Assembly: GCA_017590115.1 (NCBI GenBank)
Contig: JAGGNK010006559.1
Location: 10,308,162-10,372,161, forward strand
Reading direction: 5' to 3'
Length of the DNA stretch: 64,000 nucleotides
Origin: Montifringilla adamsi
Taxonomy: Eukaryota; Chordata; Aves; Passeriformes; Passeridae
In this document: positions 39,531-53,539 of the stretch, one piece after another
Position numbering within the stretch: position 1 is the stretch's first letter
Layout: each line of letters begins with the position of its first letter
Translations under genes and position numbers: made by a program
The notes under the pieces: model-generated
Databases searched by the model: none
Told to the model about the DNA's origin: nothing
What the model saw: the letters and a program-made list of their open reading frames with translations, nothing else

Positions 39531-42500
39531 AATGGTGGAATCATCTTTGTACAGACTAGTCCAACACATGAACTCACTAATTCATTATTTCCCTAATTCA
39601 CAAGCTCTCTTATTTGCAAGTTCTCTAAATTGTATTTTTTCCATGAACAAACTAGTTACCAAGCTATCAATGCCAGTGCTCATTCTTTCTCCTTTGTCAA
39701 GGAGTGAATGTCCCCATACCACACTGGAAAGCACAAAAGCCTCATCAGTCAGCCTGCTGTTGGATCTGCTACAAAAACATTGGGGGTAAGCTTAGGCATT
39801 TACCCTTTCCAGCTCAGAAGTTAAGTCTGTAGCACTCCCATGAGTTAGTGTAACCTGAAGAAACTGCCAGATAGTTGCTTTTTGAAGATCCAGAAGTTGT
39901 TGGCCGCAGGTAATATCAACCTTTACCTCTTCCTATCCACTGGCGTCTATGTACAGGCTGCTCTTCCAGCACTCACCGCTCACAATAGCACTGCTCTCAG
40001 CATATGTCAGACTTTGGGATCAGCTGTATGTTCATTATTTTTACTTTTCTTTCCTCTAAGAGTTTTCCAAGTCATTTTGATTATCCTAGCCTCAGTGTCT
40101 TGTAATATCAAGAAATTTATTTGGTAGGATTTTAGTATCAATTGAATTCAGTTCAATTGGAATTCATATACCAGTTTCACCCAACAGATTTTGAATAATA
40201 TCTCTAACCTCGATGTCCTTTAGGCCAATGACTTTGTAGCCACTATCACAGAGATGGTCACTGTAATCAGTACAGGTTTCATTCCTTGCAGGAGTGTATA
40301 CATTGGTTATGTTCAATGTATGTTCATTGTAATTAATTTTGCAGCCATAATCATAGGCTCTTGTACATAATGGAACTGCATTGTTCTTGTACATAATGGA
40401 AGGGCACTTTAAGTAAGAAGTAGGCTGGGCTGTTTTTTAAGATACAATGCCATGAGCAATGGTAGCTTTATTTTGTCCATTTACATTGATTCGCACAGTG
40501 ATTATTAGGAGTATTTATGAAATAATTACTGTGTATTGTGTACATATGCTGTAAGTATTCTGGGACACTAGTACATGGTTACTTTTCTTCCATGCCTGCA
40601 GTAACCCCCGTTGTTGTTGCAACCACGTACAGCTTCATATCCAGTGTAACTACATGTCGATAATTTCAGGTTAACTTTGGACCTTAATGATTATGTAACA
40701 TTATCACCCACTGTCAATACGTGTCCTTGTGATGTTGCAGATGGTATTCCTTCTGTATCTAGTTTAAAGGTTGGTTTATAATGGATCTGCAATACCTGAG
40801 TTTTTCCAAAATGCACGATCTGTTATAGATAAGTTCTGGGTATATGTTCCAATTATCAGTGTTGCCATGGTGGTGCAGGAGGGTCACACTTTCTGCAAGA
40901 GAAGACACTCAGGTCTTGGACATAATCCAAACCTCAGTCATTTTTGTTTCCTTTTTCATTGTAAAAGGAGAGGCACATGGATAACCCCTGAGTTGTACAT
41001 TTAACTGCAACCTCATTATATGGACTTCAGAAGGTTTTATTTCTATTTTAACAGGATTTTGGGCAGCTACTGATATGAATTCCTTATCTGTGGCTCTTCT
41101 TGTGGGAGTTTGTCACTTGTGTAGCCAACTTACAAGTTTTCACAGACATGATTCCCACGCAGTACTAATAGATCCATTCTTGTGTATTTGCTGGTTTAGT
41201 AGTTAATTCCATTGATCTACTGTCCCACTATTTTGAGGCTGATGCAGTAGCTGAAAAATCCATTGTACAAGATTTGACCTAAAGCAAGCTTGTCCTACTT
41301 CATTCTTAAAATGTTATCGATGGTAAGTTTATATTTCTCTGAATAAGGGAGAAGTACCAAACCACTGGCTTAAGGCAGTTGTGAGACCAGTGATAGCTTA
41401 GGCAGAGAATATATTCTGAGCACCACTATTTCTCCTCCTGTAAGGATTTCTTTCCACTCTCCAGGTGTTTGTTGTAATACACATGAGAAGTTTCGCAGAT
41501 TAGTTTACCTTCCATGAAGATGGTAGAATGTTGGTGAGGTGGTGTGCAATTGTTTAAAAAAAAATGACACAAATTTACAATTTGTTTCACCAGAACTTTT
41601 GCCAGTCCTCTTTTTTGACATCCTCTCTTATTGCCTGTTGAAATAAATCCTATGTCCCTGTGTGTCTAAGCCACTCCTGTAACCAGATACTGCCTCAGAG
41701 TTTTGTGCTATATTTTTTCTAACCAAATTATCAAAATCCTGGTTGCGTGTTGCGAGGATGTTTAGAGTTCTGGAAACTAGATGCAATTTTTTATGGCTGT
41801 ATTTTTAGACTGAGCTATATCATGAATCACTATTCAGTGTGATGTTTTTCACCATACATTTCAATCATTTACTTGGCAATATTTTTTCATCTAGCCACTG
41901 GGTGGGACCCCTAAGTGTTATTAATTAAAGCCAACTTTACAACAGGAAGAGACACACAAAATTTGATCTCCTTTTCTTGAGTTGATAGTTTGGCAGTTAG
42001 CAGCCCTTAGTAAAGAGCCAAATTTTCAGGGGGTGAGTTAAATCACTTCCTATATTCTTCCCATAATGACCACATCACCCCAGCTCATTTTCTTAAAGCC
42101 TTCTCTCTTTGTCAGGGCCTGTTGATGGGTGAACTGCAGCAATGCCATGGAAAGTTCTGGCTTTCCAGTAGCACTTACAAAAGAACATGTTCAGTTCTAT
42201 GATTCATTTTGTCCTATTCAATTTATAGATTGGACAAAAGAAAATTAACTGGTTTAATCTAGATATCTAAAGACATTTTCTCTAAAGACAGAATACCTTA
42301 AAAAATTTGGCTGAGGTCTTAATAATTAAGAGGCATGTAACTAAAGATGAAGTCATGCAGTTAGAAGAAGGTTGTTGAAATTGTATCCTCAAGCACTGCC
42401 CTAGCTACTGAGTTGACTGAAAAAGCTGAGTTCAGTGAGCAGGTATTAACATGAAGAAAGTGCAATAATTCTTTTCTCTCCTGGTGATTTTTTTTTTTAT

Positions 42501-42555
42501 GGTGCCACCAAGAGTGAATATACTGCTGTTTACCTAAAACAATAGGTGGCAAAAA
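39530..42555 (-). pseudogene. Unassigned, strongly decayed coding-like tract (possibly of viral or retroelement origin)
   Basis: On the minus strand, successive pieces of reading frame look coding-like but are separated by stops and frame changes. The longest with an ATG is 40164-40394 (76 residues), with five cysteines and two N-glycosylation sequons (NIT, NET). Open stretches without usable starts lie at about 39535-39760 and 39790-39990 and, more broken, at 40430-42180. A 63-residue frame sits at 42361-42552. Cysteine and sequon content would suit a secreted or envelope-type glycoprotein, but this is composition only; I recognised no diagnostic motif, no reverse-transcriptase signature and no flanking LTRs. 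A 16-bp direct repeat (CTTGTACATAATGGAA at 40360 and 40386) lies at the start of the 76-residue frame. It could still be chance or an old host pseudogene. Confidence 0.3.
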
Positions 42556-45500
42556 TAAATCAAGAGCTCTTCTCTTTCTTACTGGTGTTCAGGATCATTG
42601 GGTAAATAGGAAAGGCTGCAGTGTAATTAAATATCTTTCAGACCTATGTTCTTTGTCATGTTCACCAAATGTCTTTTTTTCCTCTGAGAACTATCATCAC
42701 TCTGTTCTCACTCTGTCATCACACCTCACTCACATGACACAATGAATGTTGCTTCATATATTTTTTTCATGCTTATTTTAAATTATTCCATTAAGAAAAA
42801 CAGCTTTAAAGGGATGTTGTGTTCCTTCTTATCACTCAGCTGTTAAAAGTGGAATGATCAGAAGGCTTCACTGATCAGAAAAACCCCATTTTCACCAATT
42901 CTCTCAGTTCATTTTATCTTTCCATCCAATTATCTTTTATCTAGTAATTATGCACACTGAGCTCCATATACTGTGCTGGCTAGTCTGTTGTTGCAAACTC
43001 AAGTAGTTACTTCAAAACTAGCTCCACACAGTATTGTTTTGTCAATTTTAGACTTGTGATATTTCTATGCTAAGAGGTCTGAGTCAAACATTAGCATGGA
43101 CCTTTCTTCTTTGAATTATCTTTAATATACAAGTTAAAAACTATTCTTGTTCCCCCTGGAACATATATAGATATTTTATAGATGAGATTTTTCTGAGATC
43201 AATGTTCATATATGATGTTTTCTATGAGATGGTCATATACCAGAGAAAATAATAATTTTTTTTTAAATACCATTATAACTATAGAGATTATTAAAGATTC
43301 AGTATTAACAGATTCAATACTACAACAGTCTTCAGCTGGACTGTTGGATTTGTTTTTATTATCATTCCGTCAGCACAGTATTTTTGAGAACATGAAAGAG
43401 TAAGTTGATATGAACTATAAATAAGATAAGTCCATCCTCTGGAACTGTAAGATTTTTGACAGTTTCAGAACTTTTACAATGATCAACATATTTTTCTAAT
43501 TTTTAAATCTTTGCTTCCTTTCAAACTAATATTTTAGTCCACTTCTTTAAAAATAGATACAAGAACAAATCTTCATATTTCATATGAAATAAATAAAATT
43601 CCTGTTACCTAATTCACTTATCCAGCAATATTTCTATTGTTTTTTGATTTTATCCTGAGTCAGCCATCCACTGAAATGGGTTGTGTTGAGATCTGTCTCT
43701 TTTAATGAAAAAAAAATATTCTACCTCTTGCAATCTTAAAGGGGGTATCTAAAAAACCTGTTTTGATTAGATTTTCTGAAAAGGAAATAGGGAAGTCAAT
43801 ACAATAGAAACACCTTTTCTTTACCACCTTGGAACGAGACAGCACTTCTGTTTTCTGGAGGAGGAATGGCTACTTTTAATTCTTATTTTTTTTAATTTTA
43901 GGTACAGAGTTGGGGTCATCTATCCATGCTGAAAAGTGCAGGCAAAGTTCAGCCTACCATAAAATGATTAGAAGCCTAAGAGACCATCAGCTTACTGTAC
44001 AAGCCTACTTCAATTGTAACAGCTGTAAGTTTGATCTGACTGGCAGTGTCCCAGCCTCAAGAACACTTCTGCCATCACAATGGAGCAGAGCAAGAATTCA
44101 TGACCAATCTTTCCTTTTTAGTAACCTGTGATCTGTAATCTTAACATTTCTCCAGCTTTGGAAACATTACTGAATGTCAAAAGACAAAATGTCCTCAAAC
44201 CTGTAACGAAACATAGCAATGGGCTATTCTGATTCATAAATAGCTCTCAGGTCTTTCAAATTTTCAGTCAAAGAAAAATATTGCCATTCTTATTTCTCCA
44301 TCTTTTAAAATTTGAAAACTGTGCATTCCCAAGTACTCCCTTCTTTTAATGAATATACAAAGAAGCTAGCAAAATCCACTGAAAAAAACTACTGATTATG
44401 AAAGGTGTAATAAATACTTCTGTAGATATATACTAGTTTGGGGTAGGTACTAGTAAAAAGTGTAAAAAAGTAAGAAAATTTATTGCACTTTTTTAAAATC
44501 CAAAAGTTTTGACTATTTCATTATGTATTTATTACATGATGTAATACATTTTATATATATTATTATGTATCTAAATTTTACTGTGGTTTTGTTTGAGTAT
44601 TTTTTAAAATTAAAGCTTTAGGAAACAAAGGAATTACTACAACCCAGAAATTAAATTAACAACTGACTGCAAGAGTTTAATATTTAGTTACTTTGGCTCT
44701 ACTGGGCCTCATACAAATTTGTGGGTGGCAATATCATTGTATTTTGCATAAGGCTTATTCAAATTAAATTGCTGGAAGTAGGTCAAGAAACAAAAAAGGC
44801 TCAACCTTGATGAAGCTTTGGCAGCAGCTCTGCTGCATCTGTGTAGTGTTGTGGGGCTCGATGGTACTACACCAGACAGTGATAATGAAGGGAACTGGGA
44901 GTCCTTCATTGTCCTTTTCCTCTCATATCTGTACTCCACTGCAACAGCTCTCCATAAGCTTCTAACAAATGGCAAATAAATGGCTTGAAAATCGTGGAAA
45001 AGTTGAAAACAGCTGGAAAACTGGAACAAAACATGCAAAAGCTTCTATTCAGTTGAAATGAGACATAACTGCCAAAACTATCTACTCTTCAGTGTTTTGT
45101 TAGTAGCAGTGGCCTTCTGCATTTCAAATGCAGGTGTTAGCACTAATTTCTGTAACATATAAACATTTTTTTTACAAATGGATATCGCAATACAAAAGCA
45201 ATTTCTTTTTTACTTCGAACAACTTAGTCTTCTCTTGAAGTAGCAAGATTTTTAAATTTGTTTATTTTTCTGAATTTTATTTGTTTGGTTGCTCTGGTTT
45301 ACATAACCAAGATGAAAAACAAGGAGAAACAAGTGGCTCGTCTCTACAGACTGTCCACATCAGCATTTTCTCAGCACTGGGGTAGGGAAGCAATTTCTGA
45401 GAAACTGTTTTTCTTCTGGGCCAAATAACTAATAAATAATCAAAAGATAAATAATGAAAAAGAATGCAACAAGATTTACTAGTTGAGTCATACTACTACT

Positions 45501-46147
45501 AGGTAGGCTGTACAGTACAGTAATAAGGATAGTGCTACACTTTCAAGAATAATATAAGAATATACTGCCTGGAAATCTTCTGGAATGCAGACAGCAAAAT
45601 AAAGCCTCCTATAAAAAAATACTTTATTTTTCTCTTGAAAAAAAGGAAATCCAAAGGTCACAAGGATTTTGATAATAATTTTTTTTCCCTTGGGTATGCA
45701 AATTATAAGGCAAGTTTTGCCTAGTATGAAATTCCACAGTTTGGGAAAAAAGGCAAGTAATTTTTGACTGTAGTTCTGGACAAATAACTTCCTCTTACTA
45801 GATATTTAAAACATATATTGATTCAATTCAATCTTTTCTTGAAGGAAGAAAGCTTTTGTCTGTTTCCTTTAGACTCAAACATTTTTGAGAGCGCTATGAT
45901 TATTTAATGACTCTTCCTTTGCAAGCAAATCCTAGCCAAGTAATAGGTATATTTGTTTATGCTGTACTCAAAAAGTATTAAATAAAAGATATTTGAAGAG
46001 CTATTTCTTGTTGATAAAGCACATTTTTAAAACATGAGCAGCATCATTAACTCACTGTCACAGCAGTAAAAAACCCAGCTGTTGAAGGTTATTCATATGA
46101 TATAATTAATTAAAAGCTAAATTATTGTCTGTCTTTGTCTTTTTTAG
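42556..46147. other. AT-rich region immediately upstream of the first CCDC102B exon
   Basis: No recognisable gene. It is likely intronic to CCDC102B, because the exon at 46148 starts with a splice acceptor and so must have an upstream exon. The frame at 43910-44131 opens just after an acceptor-like TTTTAATTTTAG (ending 43901), but the peptide is not recognisable; it could at most be an untranslated or spurious exon. Confidence 0.5.
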
Positions 46148-48575
<2,428 letters not shown>

Positions 48576-48784
48576 GATGTAAACAAAGACCAAAGCAATG
48601 ACAATAAAAAAGTCACCACAAAGCCTCCCAATTTCCTCCCCAATGGACTTCCCAGCATCTATTTGGAGGACCCTAAAATAAGTTTGGGCACTACAGCTAA
48701 GACAACAGAGAATGATTTAATACATGCATCAGTCTTAAATTTGCGCTTGGCTGAGATGAGGAAAATCTTACAGAAGGAAAGAGA
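48576..48784 (+). CDS. CCDC102B: CCDC102B, second coding exon in window
   Basis: The acceptor TTTGTTTCCTCAG ends at 48575 and the donor AGA|GTAAGT begins at 48785. The 209-bp exon enters in phase 0 and leaves in phase 2, splitting a Glu codon (GA|A) with the next exon. It encodes residues 204-272. The first part (about 204-250) is polar and proline-containing, a likely disordered linker. The last part, including LRLAEMRKILQKERE, resumes the coiled coil and lines up with the human segment that ends in KEREM. Without splicing, the frame would hit TAA at 48786, inside the donor. The upstream intron is 1,807 bp. No stop or frameshift is seen. Confidence 0.9.
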
Positions 48785-50590
48785 GTAAGTGCCAAATATA
48801 TCCTACTTTTGGAATTCTCATAGAGGGGATAAAGACAGTTTCTAAAACAGATATGGTGATGGTTGCATTTATAGCTCATATGTTCTAAACTTTATTCATT
48901 GCTATTTGCAAGACTTTAACAAGAATTTAGAGAAACAATTCAGCATTGTATGTTTATTGTTTTCTTTGGCTTGTCTGTCATTTATTTAAGAGGCATTCCA
49001 CACAAATATGTAATTTTCTATCGCTGCAGTGATATCTAATGTATTCTATACCCAGTTATTGGAGTGCTTTGTGCATAATGACAAACGTTCATATACTCTA
49101 CCAGCAGACTTTGAAACAGAGTCCAGCTGCACAATGACAAAGCTGTTATTGAATTCAAAATATATGAAACGGCTGCAAAATGCTGCTAACCTCTTCACTT
49201 GTAGCAAAGTCTGTGTTAAAAGCCAGTTAACAAAGAGGGAATAACACATTTATTGTACAGAATAAATAATATTGATGTAGCATATCAAATTTGCCTGACA
49301 TAAATATTAAATGTACATTTTGGTGGCCAAAAAGAAGTCTTATGTTGTATAAATAGTCAATATTGAGAAAGATTGAATCTAACCAGAAAGGCTTTTCAAA
49401 GAAACATGCAGCATGTGACGCATGAGGATGTAGTAGCAGACTTCAGGCTGTAATTACAGGTGATGGTAATTTCAAAATCAGTTAACTTAATTAGAAAATT
49501 CCCTGTCTATTGCAAATATATTCAATACTTTCAGTTCAGAATGTCTTCAATGGTAAACTGTGCTGAAGAATTTCCTGCCTGGCAGTTTATTTCACAACTG
49601 TTGTGTAGATAGTACAAGTCTGGGGTAAAAAAATCCTTTCAATTCCTAACTAATATTTAATGTGTTTTGTTATATGAATTAGATAGTTGTAGAAAGCATA
49701 CAATAATTCTCTAGTTGAATCATATACCAGAAGATGGCCATGCTCTCTCTCCTTAAAATGTATTTTACTTGTCTGTGAAAGAAAATACATGTGTGAATTA
49801 GGATACTGATGCCTCACATACTCATTTTCCTGGGGTTGAAATATTTAGGGGCCTAGGTACTTCATCAGCAATCAAGTATGCATACATATATAACAACTTT
49901 CTTTTAGAAAATGGATGATTTTTCAACTCACTTGTAGTCACTTCTCAGGCAAAACTTTAATAGGTTTTGGTTTGTCTGTTTATTCACATGCCTCTCCAAC
50001 CAATCTTAAGCTGTACTTCACAGAGACAGATTTTTTTCATTTATTCTTTTTTTTAATGTATTTATTTCTTCATTTTTTCATTCATGAATAATTTCATATT
50101 AATTTATTTTATACTGTGGTATAAGGAAATAAATTTACTGGCACACAGTAAGAATTGGGGCACCTCTATAACATGCAACATGTGGCAATGACAACCTCAG
50201 GCAGCAGAAATGCTCACTTAGGTGTGATTTCCACAAAACAGTGGGAATTGGCATAACAACTCCCTCTCCAGGAGGGCACCATTTCCTGCATGCAGAGATG
50301 CTATGTAAGCAGAATATATGCAACTTCTAAGTATGAAGCAACTATATTTTGCAATACAGACAGTAAATAGCTGGGAATAATATTACTAAGATAAGCATTA
50401 TCATAGTCACCAGTCTCTTGAGATGGCTGACGAATCTTTGTTGAGCAGGCTGTCACCTGCTATCTCAGAAAGGGTTGGTCCCCACCACTTAGTAGAATTG
50501 GCTGATTTTGCTATATTTCTAACTTCAGATTTCCATTTTTCTCTCTTAGCTTTTATTCTTGCCAATGTCAGTATTTCTACTCCTGTATTC

Positions 50591-50810
50591 TGGAGTTGCT
50601 AGCAATGACTATCTCAACAATCTCACCCCGTTTGCATTTTTACTCCCCTTATCTTGTGTGGCTCTAGCTTAAATACTTTCTCACAGCTTCTTTCTCACAA
50701 CTTAGCAATTTTCTCAGTGAACTCGAGCCAAGAACACACAGCTGTGTTGCATCAAAAGCAAACAGATAATAGACAGCTTGAACCCCAAGGCCAGAGGTTA
50801 CTTTAGCAGT
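50591..50810 (+). repeat. Dispersed repeat, copy 2 (first copy at about 15393)
   Basis: Same repeat as at 15393-15590, in the same orientation, inside CCDC102B intron 2. The best-conserved core is TTTTCTCAGTGAACTCGAGC at 50710, against TTTTCTCAGTGAACCAGAGC at 15498. The homology may extend further upstream, but I cannot follow it by eye. Confidence 0.65.
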
Positions 50811-51539
50811 CAGTATGATCTTACTCATACAGCAGAGGACTTCTCAGCAGTTTCCTGGCTTACATGCAGCACCCTGAACTCTGACTGCATTTTTCTGGAG
50901 TCAAGTTAGCTTATGCAAATCCAGTATTTGAATTTCCCCCTAACTAAGTTACCTAACTAGTAACTATCTTGATTTCCTAATTGTCTCCAGAAGATATTTT
51001 GCTTTTTCACTCTGAGAAGCCTTCTGTTTTTTGCATTCTGATTAGAGCTATCATCAGTAATGTTGGCATAGCCTTATGCATACAGATCAGGCTTTGCAAA
51101 GGACAAAAAGAAAGAAGGTATAAAAATAATAAAAGTAAAGAGATGAAAATTTATGTTTTGACATTCAAAAAATATCAGGCTTGGTTTTGCAATGTAAAAT
51201 TACACACCAACATCCTCTACTAGGTAGTAGTGACTTATGTCAATTACACATTTGAGGTCCATTAAAATGAATGGAGATGACAAACCTTATGAGTGGTTCA
51301 GCATTTTGCATAATCATTTGCTAAAAATAGCTATCTTTTGTCATCTTTTGGATCAGTGTTCTCATGTAATTTTCTTCTAGTTTTAAGATAGTAATTTTTT
51401 CTGTTTTGAGTTTAAAAGTGTTTATTTCCCCTAAAATCAAAAGCCCACAAACTAGTCCACTGCTAGTTGATAATATCAAAGAACTGCTTGAGCCCGGCTG
51501 GGTAACCCAGACAATGGATACAAAAGGCTCTGCCTGAGC

Positions 51540-51765
51540 AACAAGAAATCCTTTTTTTTCTGCGAGGATCACTGAACACTGGCACTGGTTTCCCAGGAAG
51601 GTTGCTGAGTCTGCATCCTTGGAGACATTCAAAAAGACATCTGGGCAAGGTCTTGAGCAATCAGTTCTAGGCAACCCTGCTTGAGCATGAGGTTTGCACT
51701 AGATGGATGACCTTCTCGGGATCCCTTTCAACTTCAACCATTCTGTGTAATTCTGCGATTTAATT
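51540..51765 (+). mobile_element. CR1 LINE 3' end, sense
   Basis: GATCACTGAACACTGGCACT, TTGGAGACATTCAAAAAGAC, ACTAGATGGATGACC and CCCTTTCAACTTCAACCATT follow the avian CR1 3' end in order, ending in ATTCTGTGTAATTCTGCGAT. It lies in the CCDC102B intron, in the gene's own orientation. Confidence 0.88.
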
Positions 51766-53298
51766 AGATAATAAGTTAAAAGGTCTTGTTACAAAATCCA
51801 TGAAAAATGCTCTGAACTTGATCCTTTTATCTAATGATAAGCTGCTTCTGATGTCTGCTATATTCTTCCTTCCACTCTTTGTTTTCTTTATTTAAATAGT
51901 AAACTTTATGTAATCAGAATAATTTCTTTCAATTAGTGGTATCAGAGGGAGCTGATCTCACTTAAGTACTGTAACACAAAACAAAACTAGTGTCTTCTAA
52001 ACAAGCAAAACACACTGTACATTCCTCTTTTACTTTTCAGAATAGCCCATTTCTGAAGACTTTCACTGCGTTCAGTACAGTCAATAGGCAATTATTCAAA
52101 CTATTACAACGTCATCTTTCATGCTTTCACTTTCTACTGTATTAAGTGTCCCACTAAGAATTCTCAGTTCCCCAATGAAGTCATGATATTATTCCAATGA
52201 AATATCCCATTACTTTGAAAGCAAAGCTGTTGAGTTGAAATGCATGAAATACATATTGCTCCATTTTGCTTTGTGAATAATGGTGTTTATTTTATTACTG
52301 TAATGTTATGGGATTTCTAGGTCTTTGCTAAGATAAGCTGTGCTGTATACTAAATCTAGGCAGAAAAAGGAGATCCCTGATTCAAGAGCATTAGGTTTAG
52401 GTATAAAAGAAGAGAGAAGGATATTTCACTATAGTGGATTGCTTCATTAAAGTAGCCAACATTTCTTCCAGGACCTGAGTCAGTCCAGTCAGTGACAACT
52501 CTTGTTATCTCTGTGCAAGCCTGCAGTCTGCTACATAGAAGTGCCCCAGACAAATTCCATCAATACACTTTACTTTAATAGGTGAATATTTAAACCAAAT
52601 AGTCTCAAAATATAGTTCTAGTAAGCCTGGCAATAACATCTTTGTTAAAAAGTTAGAAAAGTTCTGTTGGCCTCCATTAGAATAGAAAGTAACTACTGTG
52701 GCACACAATAGTTTCTTTAATTGCCAGTATTAGAAGTTTCTTTTCAACTATTTCGTATTTTTCTCATTGTACAGGCATCGTACTTCTGCACTAAATAATA
52801 CATTTTCCTAAAATTCTTCTAGCATTTTCTTCCAGGAGCAATTATTTTTTGAAACATGAAATATATATATAATAATGTTTTTTAACATTTAACATCAACC
52901 ATTTTTGGTTTCTGGTCTTGATACTGTATATAATGCTTAATCTTCTGTTTTTACTAAATACAATTTCTTTGAGGGTTTTAACTAATTTTGAAGAAACTTG
53001 AGATAAATAAGCTGGCCTGAACCACTAAATGAAATCAAATTTTCTTCAGTTTATCCCAAATTTTTATTTTGTTTAAAATTTCAATTCTTTACTATTGGAT
53101 TTCTGTTTTCTCTTTAACTATTATTTTTGTTGAAACTTTTGAACTAATTATGCAATGATAATAAAGGTTTTTAGAAAAGCCAAGATATAACATTGTGAAA
53201 GGCAATATAACTGAAGCTATGAGAAGGAAATTCAAAGTAATTTTTGTTCTGTCAGCTTCAAAATTGTGCAATGCTAAATTTTAAAGTACTTTTTTTAG

Positions 53299-53407
53299 AA
53301 TGAATGTATTCCTGGAGAAAGAAATGGAAAAGATGGAAAACGAATTATTTCTTTGGAAATGGAAATATGAAGAACTGAGACAAACCAAGCTGGAAAGCCT
53401 GAAAAAG
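53299..53407 (+). CDS. CCDC102B: CCDC102B, third coding exon in window (gene continues off the right edge)
   Basis: The acceptor TTTTTTAG ends at 53298 and the donor AAG|GTATGT begins at 53408. The 109-bp exon completes the split Glu codon and gives residues 273-309, ending in phase 0. The peptide carries LWKWKYEEL, matching the same string in human CCDC102B as I recall it, preceded by a Glu/Lys/Met-rich heptad run (coiled coil). This exon is too small to appear as an open frame from an ATG, but the splice phases and conservation fix it. About 200 further C-terminal residues are expected from the family; I found no convincing exon for them before 64000. The upstream intron is 4,514 bp. Confidence 0.9.
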
Positions 53408-53539
53408 GTATGTTAGTATGTTAGTACATTCTTATCACATGGAGTAAGAAAGAGAATTTAGACTTCTGATTTCCTGTGTTGTAACTAAGAATTAATTGTG
53501 TTAATTGTGGGTTTATGAAAGTGATAAATCCACCATTTA

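Larger units (their letters stand above)
48785..53298 (+). other. CCDC102B intron between second and third exons
   Basis: A GT-AG intron of 4,514 bp. It contains the dispersed repeat at about 50591-50810 and a plus-oriented CR1 3' end at about 51540-51765. The small open frames at 49029-49249 and 50981-51223 show no recognisable protein and are probably chance. Confidence 0.85.

Noticed and set aside
43910..44131. 73-residue frame just after an acceptor-like site
   Set aside because: No recognisable protein and no donor in a fitting place. It could be an untranslated exon at most.
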